Notes: generated from the letters alone by a model not told the origin. A DNA stretch of 64,000 nt from Veillonella intestinalis (GCF_943193155.1 NZ_CALPDB010000001.1:372001-436000), one strand, 5' to 3'. Positions 18,173 through 27,703 are shown, counted from the first letter of the stretch. Numbers and translations are program-made.

Positions 18173-20080
18173 TTATTCAGCGTCAGAATCAGCAGATTCT
18201 ACTGGTTCCATTAATTCAGTTAAAGCTAAACCCAATTTCTTTTCATCTTTGTTAAGAGAAATAACTTTAACTTCTACTTCACGACCACGAGTTAAGTAGT
18301 CTTCTACTTTAGCATTACGTTGTTTAGTAATTTGAGAAATGTGAAGTAAACCTTGGATGTCGTCGTTAACAGCTACGAATGCACCGTAAGCTACTAAACG
18401 AACAACTTTACCAGTTAATACATCACCCACGTTGATAGTTTCTTCAGCTACATCCCAAGGGCTCTTAGTTAATGCTTTTAAGGATAAGGAAAGTTTGTTG
18501 CTTTCTTCATCAAAGGATTGCAATTTAACTTCAATTTCTTGACCAACGGATAACACGTCTTCTACGCGTTTAATTTTGTGCCAAGAAATATCGGAGATGT
18601 GAAGCAAACCTTCAATACCACCGATATCAACGAACGCACCATAAGGCATAATTTTACGTACAATACCTTTATAGTTGTCGCCAACATTAATATTTTTCAA
18701 GGCTTCTTCTAATTTAGCCTGACGAGCTACTTCTAATACTGCACGACGGGAAAGAACCAAACGGTTTTTCTTTTCGTCGATTTCTAATACCTTAGCTTCA
18801 AATTCAGTACCTACTAAGCTATCAAGAGATTTAACGAAGTGTACATCCCCTTGGGAAAGTGGAATAAAACCACGAAGGGATTTTACAGTTACTACAAGAC
18901 CAGCTGGAATTGCGTCCACACCTTTACAGATGATAGGTTCGTCTTTTTCCTGAGCTTCTTGTACATACTGCCAATCTTCGTCTTTAGCCAAACGAGTGAT
19001 GGACAAGTAGATAGGATTATCTTCCTTGATGTGGTTCATGATTACGGCTTTGATGTGATCGCCATTTTTTAGCACGTCTTTTGCAGAGGCAGGTGCTGGA
19101 TAAGCGATTTCAGTACGGTTCAAAGTTGCTTCTGTTTTATAACCGAAGGAAACGTACGCTTTGTCGTCGTCAACTTCTACTACAGTACCTTCTACTACAG
19201 TGCCTTTCTTAAAGTCTTCTGCCCAGTCAGCTTCTTTGGCTAACAATTCTTCAAATTCATTCATTGTGTCAATGACCTCCTTAATTATCCAGTCGGGTGT
19301 CGATGCACCGGCTGTAACCCCTACCGTGTTGACTTCGTTAAACCAAGCCAGTTCTAATTCAGCAGCGGTCTCTATATGATAAGTAGTACATCCAACGTCA
19401 CGACAGACCTCTGCTAATCTGTTCGTATTACCGCTGTTTTTACCACCTACCACAATCATAAGGTCCACCGTTTTTGCCAAGTCTACTGCCGAATTTTGAC
19501 GTTCTTGAGTAGCTGTGCAAATCGTTTTGAAAACCTTTAGATTTTGAGTTTTTTTCTCTAATATATCTATTATACTTTGAAATTTAAATTGTGAAAAGGT
19601 AGTTTGTACAACTACACCCCTATTTTCCACGAAAGGCAGAATTTCAGCTTCTTCTTCCGATTCTATGACTATGCCTTTGTTTTGCGCCCATAAATTGATA
19701 CTAATTACTTCAGGATGCTTTTTTTCGCCCAAAATAACAAGTGACATTTCAGAGTCAATTACCGATTTAGCATCTTGTTGCGCTTTTTTTACATGCGGAC
19801 AAGTAGCATCTACTACATGAAGGCCTTTATTAGTAGCTTCATCATAAATAGCAGGCCCTACCCCATGAGAACGAATAATGACAGTGCCTTTAGGAATTTC
19901 TTCCAAGGAATCCACAGCATATACACCATGATTTTCTAAATTGGCAACTACCTGAGGGTTATGAATAATAGGACCTAATGTATAACTACGGTCTAAATGG
20001 TTTGAGGTATCTTGTGCCATGCTTACAGCACGCTTTACACCATAACAAAAGCCACAATTTTCTGCAATACGTATTTCCAC
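18173..20080 (-). CDS. ispH: Fused 4-hydroxy-3-methylbut-2-enyl diphosphate reductase (IspH) and S1-domain protein
   Basis: One 635-residue chain joins two unrelated functions. Residues 1 to about 280 are IspH, the last enzyme of the non-mevalonate isoprenoid pathway, with the [4Fe-4S] cysteines in NCGFCYGVKRA, DATCPHV and TICTATQ. From about residue 290 to the end are four S1 RNA-binding repeats (for example YGAFVDIGGIEGLLHISD), as in ribosomal protein S1. The GTG start follows AAAGGAG. Fusions of this kind are known in Clostridia and Negativicutes. It ends the scpA-cmk-plsC operon; cmk next to S1 is a very common pairing (cmk-rpsA). Confidence 0.96.
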   Translation of the reverse strand: MEIRIAENCGFCYGVKRAVSMAQDTSNHLDRSYTLGPIIHNPQVVANLENHGVYAVDSLEEIPKGTVIIRSHGVGPAIYDEATNKGLHVVDATCPHVKKAQQDAKSVIDSEMSLVILGEKKHPEVISINLWAQNKGIVIESEEEAEILPFVENRGVVVQTTFSQFKFQSIIDILEKKTQNLKVFKTICTATQERQNSAVDLAKTVDLMIVVGGKNSGNTNRLAEVCRDVGCTTYHIETAAELELAWFNEVNTVGVTAGASTPDWIIKEVIDTMNEFEELLAKEADWAEDFKKGTVVEGTVVEVDDDKAYVSFGYKTEATLNRTEIAYPAPASAKDVLKNGDHIKAVIMNHIKEDNPIYLSITRLAKDEDWQYVQEAQEKDEPIICKGVDAIPAGLVVTVKSLRGFIPLSQGDVHFVKSLDSLVGTEFEAKVLEIDEKKNRLVLSRRAVLEVARQAKLEEALKNINVGDNYKGIVRKIMPYGAFVDIGGIEGLLHISDISWHKIKRVEDVLSVGQEIEVKLQSFDEESNKLSLSLKALTKSPWDVAEETINVGDVLTGKVVRLVAYGAFVAVNDDIQGLLHISQITKQRNAKVEDYLTRGREVEVKVISLNKDEKKLGLALTELMEPVESADSDAE

Positions 20081-20091
20081 GTTTGTCTCCT

Positions 20092-20709
20092 TTATCGTTT
20101 AAAGTCAGGATGACTAGCTCTATACTCTTCCATTAGGCTTTCTAAGGCTGATTTAATTTCTTCATTTAAAGCAGCAATAGCTTCTGCTGTGGGCTTTGCT
20201 TTTTCTACAGGAATAGGCTTACCAATTATAGCCGCTACTTGTCCCCGTTGTATTGCATAGGAGCCCATAATTGCTACTGGCACTACTGGTACACCCGTGC
20301 GAAGAGCCATAGAAGCAACACCATCATGAAAACGGCCTAACATTTTATCTTTTTTTTGCCGTGTACCTTCTGGAAAAATACCTAATACCAAATTTTCTTT
20401 TAGCAAATTCATAGCATGTCGAATTGCGATTTTATCTACACCACCCCGTTTAAGCGGAAAAGCGCCTAACCAGCGGCAAAGAAAATTGGATATAGGATTT
20501 TTAAATAATTCTTCCTTAGCCATGAAACTTACATGTCTAGGCAAGGCATGCCCCACAATACAAGGATCATTATTGCTTTTATGATTTGGCGCTACTATTA
20601 CAGGGCCTTCCTTAGGAAAATTCTCACGCCCTACTACATCTGTTTTGTATATCCAACCATATACAATTTGAAAGGCAGAACGCCATAAACATTCTGAAAA
20701 TTTATCCAT
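20092..20709 (-). CDS. plsC: 1-acyl-sn-glycerol-3-phosphate acyltransferase
   Basis: Adds the second acyl chain to lysophosphatidic acid to give phosphatidic acid. The catalytic HX4D motif (NHKSNNDP) is near residue 43 and the substrate motif FPEGTR near residue 113. The 205-residue length is that of the short bacterial form. It lies 11 bases before ispH/S1 and 14 after cmk, in one operon. It would act after PlsY encoded at 16.0-16.6 kb. Confidence 0.93.
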   Translation of the reverse strand: MDKFSECLWRSAFQIVYGWIYKTDVVGRENFPKEGPVIVAPNHKSNNDPCIVGHALPRHVSFMAKEELFKNPISNFLCRWLGAFPLKRGGVDKIAIRHAMNLLKENLVLGIFPEGTRQKKDKMLGRFHDGVASMALRTGVPVVPVAIMGSYAIQRGQVAAIIGKPIPVEKAKPTAEAIAALNEEIKSALESLMEEYRASHPDFKR

Positions 20710-20723
20710 AAAGCAATACTCCT

Positions 20724-21398
20724 TTACTGTTCAGCTGCTGTTATTAATTGTACCATACGGTCTACAGTTTCATCAAAAGTTAAATTATCTGAATTCACCA
20801 CAATCGCTTCTGGTACACAAACTAATGGAGACTCTTTACGATTGGTATCCATCTCATCACGCGCCATTACACTAGCTTTAATAGTTTCTAAGGAAATAGA
20901 TTCTTTCTCTTTAGTTTCTAGCCAACGACGCTTAGCCCGCGCATCTACTGAGGCTGTCAAATAAATTTTTAATTCCGCCTGAGGCAACACAACCGAACCA
21001 ATATCACGACCATCTAAAATAACGCCACCACCAGCAGCCATAGCACGTTGCTGAGCCACTAAAAATTGGCGTACCGTTTTAATGGATGCAATTTGAGATA
21101 CAGAGTTATTGACCATTTGACTGCGAATAGCATCAGTCACATCTTCGCCATTAACAAATACTTTAAAAGCCTCAACAGTTGGTTCCAAACGCAAAGTTAA
21201 ATTATCTAACAAAGTTGTTACAGCACTTTCATCAGTTGGATCAATTCCCTGCTGTAAAACTGCCCAAGTAACTGCGCGATACATAGCACCTGTATCAATA
21301 TATAAATAGCCTAATTTTTTTGCTACTACTTTAGAGATACTACTTTTGCCTGCCCCAGCAGGTCCATCAACAGCTACAGCAATCCGCTTATTACTCAT
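20724..21398 (-). CDS. cmk: Cytidylate kinase
   Basis: Phosphorylates CMP and dCMP. The P-loop GPAGAGKSSISK is at residues 11-22; DTGAMYRAVTW and the substrate segment GRDIGSVVLP are present, all as in Cmk. 224 residues is normal. AAGGAG precedes the ATG. Located between the BaiN-like gene and plsC. Confidence 0.97.
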   Translation of the reverse strand: MSNKRIAVAVDGPAGAGKSSISKVVAKKLGYLYIDTGAMYRAVTWAVLQQGIDPTDESAVTTLLDNLTLRLEPTVEAFKVFVNGEDVTDAIRSQMVNNSVSQIASIKTVRQFLVAQQRAMAAGGGVILDGRDIGSVVLPQAELKIYLTASVDARAKRRWLETKEKESISLETIKASVMARDEMDTNRKESPLVCVPEAIVVNSDNLTFDETVDRMVQLITAAEQ

Positions 21399-21442
21399 AA
21401 TGCAAAACTCCTTGCCATGCAGTAAGCATGGACTTAAAAATA

Positions 21443-22693
21443 CTATATTTCATCACTATACACAGCATGTTGAGCCGCCACATACGCAGTAGCAAAAGCG
21501 GCTTGTAAATTATAGCCTCCTGTAAAAGCATCAATATCTAATACCTCGCCAGCTGCATATAAGCCTTTTATTTTCTTTGACTCCATTGTCTTAGGCACAA
21601 ACTCTTTAACGGAAATACCACCAGCCGTTACTATAGCTTCCGCAATCGGACGCATTTGTTTAAATGTTAATGGCATATGTTGTAAAACATGAACTAAGCG
21701 TAACCGTTCTTCCCGACTGATTTGATTGATAAATTTATCTGATTCTAGTTCCGCCAATTCTATTATGACAGGTATTAACCGCTGTGGTAATAAATCTTTC
21801 AAACCATTAGCTAATTGCTTCTTGGAATAGGTTACAAAATCACGTTGTATACGCTGATCTAATTGTTCTACTGTCAAAGCTGGTTTTAAATTAATCTCTA
21901 ACAAAATCGTGCCTATATTCTTTTTCTTTAATAGCTTCCCTACGGTATGACTCAACGATAACACAATAGGGCCTGTAATACCGAAATGAGTAAACATCAT
22001 TTCGCCAAATTGCTTACTCTGCACCTTGTCTTTAGCTACTACAGAAAGTTCAACATTACGTAAACTTAAACCCATTAAATCCTTTACCCATAGCTCTTTG
22101 GTTTCTAGAGGCACTAAAGATGGTCGCAAATCTGTAATCGTATGACCTACCGCTTCTGCCATTTTATAACCATCACCAGTAGAACCTGTCAAAGGATAGG
22201 ATAAACCACCAGTAGCTAAAATAACAGCATCACCATAATAAGTCTCCTTATCGGTTACAACACCTTTTACTTCACCAGCTTCTACGATTATTTTTTTTAC
22301 TGCTTCGTTCAAATGAAGTATACCGCCATACCCTTTAAAAACACGCATAAACATATTGCGTACTTCTAAGGCTGAGTCAGACTCTGGAAACACTCGGCCA
22401 CCTCGTTCTACTTTAGTTGCTAGTTTCCAGCTATGTAATAAATCCAATAAATCACGATTATCAAATTGTTGATAGGCACTCATTAAAAACTTGCCATTAC
22501 CAGGCGTTTTACCAATAAAATCAGCAATAGGTGCATCATTAGTAATATTACAACGCCCTTTGCCAGTAATACCCATTTTTTTGCCTACCATATTCATCTT
22601 CTCAATAAGCGTAACTTTGGCTCCTTCACGGGCTGCAATAGTTGCCGCCATGAGTCCTGCTGCGCCAGCACCTATCACAAGGATATGTTTCAT
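21443..22693 (-). CDS. HI0933/BaiN-like NAD(P)/FAD-dependent oxidoreductase
   Basis: Flavoprotein of the HI0933 (YhiN, BaiN-related) family, whose true substrate is mostly unknown. The FAD-binding GAGAAGLMAATIA is at residues 7-19. The family segments GKKMGITGKGRCNITN and the C-terminal GEVLDIDAFTGGYNLQAAFATA are intact. The ATG overlaps the rluB stop by one base. The BaiN name comes from bile-acid dehydroxylation clusters; there is no sign of such a pathway here, so a specific function should not be assigned. Confidence 0.9.
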   Translation of the reverse strand: MKHILVIGAGAAGLMAATIAAREGAKVTLIEKMNMVGKKMGITGKGRCNITNDAPIADFIGKTPGNGKFLMSAYQQFDNRDLLDLLHSWKLATKVERGGRVFPESDSALEVRNMFMRVFKGYGGILHLNEAVKKIIVEAGEVKGVVTDKETYYGDAVILATGGLSYPLTGSTGDGYKMAEAVGHTITDLRPSLVPLETKELWVKDLMGLSLRNVELSVVAKDKVQSKQFGEMMFTHFGITGPIVLSLSHTVGKLLKKKNIGTILLEINLKPALTVEQLDQRIQRDFVTYSKKQLANGLKDLLPQRLIPVIIELAELESDKFINQISREERLRLVHVLQHMPLTFKQMRPIAEAIVTAGGISVKEFVPKTMESKKIKGLYAAGEVLDIDAFTGGYNLQAAFATAYVAAQHAVYSDEI

Positions 22694-23574
22694 TAACGGC
22701 CTCCTCTACTATGGCGTTGACTGCCACGATTAGCGCCACTACGACCAAATTGCTTTTTATTGTCTTTAGTTAATACACGTTTACCATTTGCATCATTATT
22801 ACTAGTCTTGCCAAACGGTAATTTGCAAAAAGCTTTTAGTTGTCTTACTTCTTCGCCTTGTAATTTGCGATAAGCACCACGTTTTAAACCAGATAGAGTT
22901 AAACCACCATAAGCTATGCGTTTTAAATTGTACACACTGTATTTAAAATGTTCAAACATTCGACGCACTTGACGATTACGACCTTCATGAATAGTAATTT
23001 CTACCGTCGTAGTATTAGTTTTGCCATCAAATCCATAATCAACTAAATCTGCCGGCGAAGTTATACCATCTTCCAATGTAATCCCTTTACTCAAAGCCTC
23101 AAGATGTTCATCCAGAACTCGACCTTTTAGTTTAACTTCATAAGTCTTTGTAATACCTCGAGAAGGATGCATTAAAGCCTGTGCTAGGGCCCCATCATTA
23201 GTAAAAAGCAATAAGCCTTCTGTATTATAATCAAGTCGACCTACAGGATAAATTCGAGTTTTTATATCTTTTAAATAATCCATAACTGTCGCTCGGCCTT
23301 GAGGGTCACCTACTGAAGTGATACTTCCCTTTGGTTTATTAAAAATATAGTATTCCAATGCTTCAGGTTCAATCCGCTGCCCTTCAATCTTTACTCTATC
23401 AATGGCAGGATTAATTTTAACACCCAATTCTGTAACTAAGCGCCCATTAACTTGCACTTTGCCCGCTACAATTAGTTCTTCTGCTTTACGTCGGGATACA
23501 TATCCACAACGGCTAATATATTTTTGCAAACGTTCTGTTTCCATCAGTATATCTTTACGCCTCCTTATGCTCAA
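22693..23574 (-). CDS. rluB: 23S rRNA pseudouridine synthase (RluB/RsuA family)
   Basis: Converts a specific uridine of 23S rRNA to pseudouridine. An S4 RNA-binding domain (about residues 14-70) is followed by the catalytic domain with GRLDYNTEGLLLFTNDG, whose Asp is the nucleophile. The tail is basic and Gly/Arg-rich. The start is uncertain: the first ATG (23574) overlaps scpB by 20 bases and lacks an upstream site; METERLQKYI (ATG at 23542-23544) fits the family better, but its AAGGAGG lies about 15 bases away, longer than usual. Confidence 0.92.
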   Translation of the reverse strand: MSIRRRKDILMETERLQKYISRCGYVSRRKAEELIVAGKVQVNGRLVTELGVKINPAIDRVKIEGQRIEPEALEYYIFNKPKGSITSVGDPQGRATVMDYLKDIKTRIYPVGRLDYNTEGLLLFTNDGALAQALMHPSRGITKTYEVKLKGRVLDEHLEALSKGITLEDGITSPADLVDYGFDGKTNTTTVEITIHEGRNRQVRRMFEHFKYSVYNLKRIAYGGLTLSGLKRGAYRKLQGEEVRQLKAFCKLPFGKTSNNDANGKRVLTKDNKKQFGRSGANRGSQRHSRGGR

Positions 23575-24106
23575 TTGCTATATCTTCAATTACTTCTTGC
23601 TTCAATGTCTCTACAGACTCAATCCCTACACTACGTAAGAAAGTATCCGTAGTGCCATATATAACAGGACGTCCTATACTTTCCTTCCGTCCTAATTCCA
23701 TGACTAAATCCCGCGTGACTAGCTGTTTTAACACTTTTTCACAATTTACACCACGTATTTCTTCTATTTCACTCTTTGTCACAGGCTGCTTAAATGCAAT
23801 CACTGCTAAAGTCTCCATTGCGGCTGGAGACAAACGATCTTCGCGCTGTCGAATTTGACTCACATAAGCGCTACTTTCAGGTGCACTTACCAATTCAGCA
23901 CCTACACCGCTAATCTTAAGTCGCAGCCCGCGTTGATTCTTTACTAATTGCTCATTATAGAGTTGTAATAAGTGATCTAATTCATCTTCAGAGAGATTAA
24001 ATAATTCACTTAAAAGAGCGAGTGGTACTGGTTTGGCCGCTGAAAATAAAACGGCCTCTACATGGGCCAATAACATCGCTTCCGTAGGCTGATTCACATC
24101 TGTCAT
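23555..24106 (-). CDS. scpB: Segregation and condensation protein B
   Basis: Kleisin-associated winged-helix protein that works with ScpA and SMC in chromosome compaction. The 183-residue product has two winged-helix units and the family stretch LAVIAFKQPVTKSEIEEIRGV. It follows scpA by 45 bases and overlaps the open frame of rluB. The scpA-scpB-rluB order is standard. Confidence 0.95.
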   Translation of the reverse strand: MTDVNQPTEAMLLAHVEAVLFSAAKPVPLALLSELFNLSEDELDHLLQLYNEQLVKNQRGLRLKISGVGAELVSAPESSAYVSQIRQREDRLSPAAMETLAVIAFKQPVTKSEIEEIRGVNCEKVLKQLVTRDLVMELGRKESIGRPVIYGTTDTFLRSVGIESVETLKQEVIEDIAIEHKEA

Positions 24107-24151
24107 ACTCTATTTTCATACCTTTCTTTATACATAAACTGATTCAAAGGC

Positions 24152-24889
24152 TTAAATAACTTCACTAATTAGTGTTACATCTTGCAAAGAACCATCATTA
24201 TTTCCCTCATTAGGAGCACTAATGCTAAAAATCTGTCGTTTCAGCAATTCGAGTACAGCAATAAACATAGTTACTTTCGCAGCTCTTACTGTAGTTTCTT
24301 CCAACAATGCGACAAAACTAAAACGACGTGTTTGTTTAGCTCGTAACAATAGGGAATCAATCATCTCCTCTAAACTATACGCTTCTTTTTCCACTTTAAC
24401 CTTAGGCGGTTCAGGTACTACTTCTTGTGCCCGTTCATAGCAAGATTTAAAGATTGTATATAATTGAGCAATATCAAAACGAAATACAGATTCTTGTCCC
24501 CATTGACTTAACGCATCAGGACGACTAAAACTTTGACTACTTATTTCTGTCTTTGCAGTCAATGCATCGGTCAACTCTTTAATTTGTTTATACTCTAATA
24601 AATTAGCCACCAATTCATCACGAGGATCTTCCGTTTCCTCTGGATTTAAAGGGGCTGTTCGTGGCAATAGCATGCGAGATTTAATCTGTAATAAAGTCGC
24701 TGCCATGACTAAGAACTCACTACTATATTGAATATCAAAAGTTTGCCATAATTCAAGTTGTGCCATGTATTGTGAAGTAATTTCTACAATAGGAATATCA
24801 TATATATCTATTTTATGCTTTTCAATTAAATGGAGTAATAAATCCAAAGGCCCTTCAAATACAGCCAACTTATATTCGTAGGATTTCAT
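24152..24889 (-). CDS. scpA: Segregation and condensation protein A (kleisin)
   Basis: Bridges the SMC heads in the bacterial condensin complex. The N-terminal kleisin signature FEGPLDLLLHLIEKHKIDIY is at about residues 10-29 and a C-terminal winged-helix follows. The 245-residue length is normal. It is the first gene of a seven-gene operon reaching ispH/S1. A promoter and a terminator-like hairpin lie in its leader (24917-25006). Confidence 0.95.
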   Translation of the reverse strand: MKSYEYKLAVFEGPLDLLLHLIEKHKIDIYDIPIVEITSQYMAQLELWQTFDIQYSSEFLVMAATLLQIKSRMLLPRTAPLNPEETEDPRDELVANLLEYKQIKELTDALTAKTEISSQSFSRPDALSQWGQESVFRFDIAQLYTIFKSCYERAQEVVPEPPKVKVEKEAYSLEEMIDSLLLRAKQTRRFSFVALLEETTVRAAKVTMFIAVLELLKRQIFSISAPNEGNNDGSLQDVTLISEVI

Positions 24890-24916
24890 CCTGTCTCCTC
24901 ACCTTATAGTCAAACA

Positions 24917-24945
24917 AATAAGAGGGGTTATACGCCCCTCTTATT
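24917..24945 (-). promoter_or_regulatory. Terminator-like hairpin in the scpA leader
   Basis: An 11-base perfect stem (AATAAGAGGGG with CCCCTCTTATT) and a 7-base loop, followed on the minus strand by TGTTTGAC, a partial U-run. It lies between the likely promoter at 24977-25006 and the scpA start, not at the end of a gene, since the neighbour on the right (25099) points the other way. It may be an attenuator or a 5' stabilising structure. Confidence 0.6.
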
Positions 24946-24976
24946 GCTATCACGAAGTCTCGATAACCTTTTTCTC

Positions 24977-25006
24977 ATTGTATCATAGAAATTTACTATT
25001 TAACAA
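24977..25006 (-). promoter_or_regulatory. Probable promoter of the scpA operon
   Basis: TTGTTA (25001-25006) and TACAAT (24977-24982) with 18 bases between, on the minus strand, about 90 bases before the scpA ATG. Consensus-based inference. Confidence 0.55.
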
Positions 25007-25098
25007 CCTAAAGTATAGGTAAAATCCTATTATCTCCTTGTAATTTTGCCCTAATTCTGCTATCGTATTGATGATATTATATTACAAAGGACTTGACT

Positions 25099-26925
25099 AT
25101 GAAACCACTTACTTTTTGGTGGCGCAACGCCATCTTACAGGCAGCCTTGTGGTGTATCCTCATCTTTGCCGTCTTTTACTATATTTACGAACCTATTACC
25201 TTGGGTTTTGATTGGGAAGATATAACTTTACTGGCTATCCCTTCCATCTTAGGTCTAGCTTTATTTCAGCAATTAATTCGTAGTACCTTGTGGCATCGTG
25301 TATTTTTAGGCCATGGTCTATTGGGCTTTAGCTGGGCCCTTACATATCCACTACTATATCACTGGTCGTATACAAAACCATTTTACTTTTATGAATTCTT
25401 TTCAGATTTCTTATTTGGCGCCTTGCTCTTTATGGGACTTAGCTTAATCCATTACTTTATAGCCTATCACTTACCCTATCGACGTAGGGTAAGCCTTATT
25501 ATAGCGCTAATACAATGGAGCCTTTCTATAATACCTATAATTCAGATTGGCTACTACATAAAGACTTGGCATTGTTTAACGCCAGCAACCCTTATGGCAT
25601 TATATCAAACGAATCCAGAAGAAGCATTTGGTTTCTTAAAAAGTGCTGGAGGAATCTGGGGCCTCATGGCTATGACCTTAGGAGCCATTCTTCTATTTTT
25701 ATTCTACTACTGGTCAAATGAGGGCATGAGTAAACTTGCCCGCCGTCAAGCGATGAGTAAATTCCGCCTTGGTGGTTTAAGTATTATTTGTTTAAGTTGT
25801 GCTATCTATCTGCCCTTTGGCTTTTATCAAACTGATATAGTAAAAAACTGGTGTGATGTAGCCACATATATGAAAGAATTACAACAATATAGTGATAAAC
25901 ATCAGGCCATATATAATGAGTTACAATTAACAAATACAGATACAGCAGCGCAAAAAGTACCAGGTACCGTAATCTTAGTCATCGGTGAATCTTCTTCAAA
26001 AAATTATATGAAAGTATACAATCCTAATTTCGAATATGAAGATACCCCATGGCAAAGTGAAATGGCTGCCAATAATCCTAACTTTATCTTTTTCCGCAAT
26101 GCCTATTCTTCATATGTGCAAACAGTGCCTACATTAGAAAGAGCACTTACAGAACGTAATCAATATGACGATAAGCCATTTTTAGAATCAGCCAGCATTT
26201 TGGATGTAGCTAAAAAAGCTGGTTACTTTACAAGTTGGTTTAGTAATCAAGGCGTATATGGCGAATATGATACGGCTATTTCACTGATTGCTAAAACAGC
26301 TGATCGCCCTCTCTGGGCCCATGAAGCATATATGTTCTCTGACAAATATGATGGCGTATTATTACCATTACTTGATCAAATAGAGCCTTATAAAAATAAC
26401 TTTATTGTAATTCATATTATGGGCAGTCACATTTATTATAATGATCGCTATCCGCATGAATTCAGTAAATGGAAAGTTGGCGAAGTACCTCGTGGCAAAG
26501 AAGCCTATGCCAATAGTCAACTATACACAGATTGGCTCTTACAGCAAATCTATACCTATGGTAAAAACAAATTAAATTTACAAGCTATGATTTATTTCTC
26601 CGACCATGGTGAAAGTTTACATCATTCTCACAATCCAGATATTTTTGATTTTGATATGACACGTATCCCGCTCTGGGTATATGTATCCCCAGAATATGAA
26701 GCGGCCTTCCCTGAAACTACTTCAATTCTACGAGATCATGAACACAAATATTTTACTAATGATTTACTCTATGATTTTATATCAGGCATTCTACAAGCGC
26801 CTTCCAATCGATATGATCGAAGTCGTGACTTCTCCAATCCAAATTATCGCTTTGACAAGTATAATTTGACAACCTTATTGGGACAAGAGCCTTTGACGAA
26901 TGATCCAGAAGCAGTAGATCCATAA
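25099..26925 (+). CDS. Phosphoethanolamine transferase (EptA/CptA-like, sulfatase fold)
   Basis: Probable inner-membrane enzyme that transfers phosphoethanolamine from phosphatidylethanolamine to lipopolysaccharide or another envelope glycan. About five hydrophobic segments fill the first 250 residues, followed by an alkaline-phosphatase-type domain. The nucleophile motif appears as LVIGESSSKNYM, with Ser where EptA has Thr; CptA-type members also have GES. The metal-binding FSDHGES and the later DHEHK are present. The ATG at 25099 follows AAAGG. It is a single-gene unit ending in a terminator. The exact acceptor cannot be told from sequence. Confidence 0.87.
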   Translation: MKPLTFWWRNAILQAALWCILIFAVFYYIYEPITLGFDWEDITLLAIPSILGLALFQQLIRSTLWHRVFLGHGLLGFSWALTYPLLYHWSYTKPFYFYEFFSDFLFGALLFMGLSLIHYFIAYHLPYRRRVSLIIALIQWSLSIIPIIQIGYYIKTWHCLTPATLMALYQTNPEEAFGFLKSAGGIWGLMAMTLGAILLFLFYYWSNEGMSKLARRQAMSKFRLGGLSIICLSCAIYLPFGFYQTDIVKNWCDVATYMKELQQYSDKHQAIYNELQLTNTDTAAQKVPGTVILVIGESSSKNYMKVYNPNFEYEDTPWQSEMAANNPNFIFFRNAYSSYVQTVPTLERALTERNQYDDKPFLESASILDVAKKAGYFTSWFSNQGVYGEYDTAISLIAKTADRPLWAHEAYMFSDKYDGVLLPLLDQIEPYKNNFIVIHIMGSHIYYNDRYPHEFSKWKVGEVPRGKEAYANSQLYTDWLLQQIYTYGKNKLNLQAMIYFSDHGESLHHSHNPDIFDFDMTRIPLWVYVSPEYEAAFPETTSILRDHEHKYFTNDLLYDFISGILQAPSNRYDRSRDFSNPNYRFDKYNLTTLLGQEPLTNDPEAVDP

Positions 26926-26930
26926 ACCAC

Positions 26931-26968
26931 AAAAGCGAAGTAAGCTATAACAGCCTACTTCGCTTTTT
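26931..26968 (+). terminator. Terminator of the phosphoethanolamine transferase gene
   Basis: AAAGCGAAGTA and TACTTCGCTTT form the stem, followed on the plus strand by a run of Ts. It starts seven bases after the stop codon and lies between convergent genes. Confidence 0.88.
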
Positions 26969-27030
26969 TATTTCAAATTATAGACAACCCTCACTAGTAA
27001 TGAATATACCAAGACTTCAGATTGAAAATT

Positions 27031-27483
27031 TTATGCCAATGGCAAGGATAAATGAACAACCGTACGTACAGGCTTTTTCACGTTTCTATCAGTACTCTTA
27101 AAACCTAATGCTTTATATAATTCCTTAGCGCTTTCCATGCTAGGCAAACTATCCAATAATAAAGTCTTGTAGCCTTTTTCTTTAGCTTCTTCTACAATAA
27201 TATGAGCAATATTCATACCAAGGCCCGTACGACGAAATTCTGGACGTACATACAAGCGTTTCATTTCAGCTGTTTCATAGTTCACATGACGTAATGCTAC
27301 ACAACCAGCTGGTACATTGTCTACAAAGGCAATATATAAAGCTTCGCGTTCCCCTTTGTACTTATCTTCTAATCCTTCAAATTCCTTTATATCGGCCGCT
27401 ACACCAAGGGACCGAACATAATCGACAAATAATTTTTTTACTTCATCAATATACTTGTGACCATCCCGAAGTTCAAAGTTCAT
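27031..27483 (-). CDS. GNAT family N-acetyltransferase
   Basis: The 150-residue protein has the GNAT acetyl-CoA-binding loop VRPEFRRTGLGMNIAHIIVEEA (Arg-Arg-x-Gly-x-Gly at about 77-82) and the final YKALGFKS element. The substrate is not evident. AAAGGAGG precedes the ATG. The 220 bases upstream, up to the tRNA cluster, contain several small hairpins but no further gene. Confidence 0.88.
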   Translation of the reverse strand: MNFELRDGHKYIDEVKKLFVDYVRSLGVAADIKEFEGLEDKYKGEREALYIAFVDNVPAGCVALRHVNYETAEMKRLYVRPEFRRTGLGMNIAHIIVEEAKEKGYKTLLLDSLPSMESAKELYKALGFKSTDRNVKKPVRTVVHLSLPLA

Positions 27484-27675
27484 ACAAAATCCTCCTTTAG
27501 CTAGGCCTTACAGCTACTAAGCAATCCATTCCTAGCAATTACCTTTTAAAACTAACAGCTAAAGACTTAGCTGCTAAAATAATCATTTTATGGCTATGAT
27601 TAATTCTTCATTTATATAGTTCGCTATGGAGGATTAAAACTCCTTCTTTTGAATTAAAACTTCTTAAAATAAAAA

Positions 27676-27702
27676 TAGACTGAACACGAATGTTCAGTCT
27701 AA
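27676..27702 (-). terminator. Terminator of the tRNA operon
   Basis: AGACTGAACA and TGTTCAGTCT form a perfect stem right after the CCA end of tRNA-Leu, followed on the minus strand by ATTTTTATTTT. It ends the five-tRNA transcript. Confidence 0.9.
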
Positions 27703-27703
27703 A

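Noticed and set aside
21443-22693. Bile-acid dehydroxylation gene baiN
   Set aside because: The HI0933 family is broad and this gene lies in a housekeeping operon with no other bai gene.
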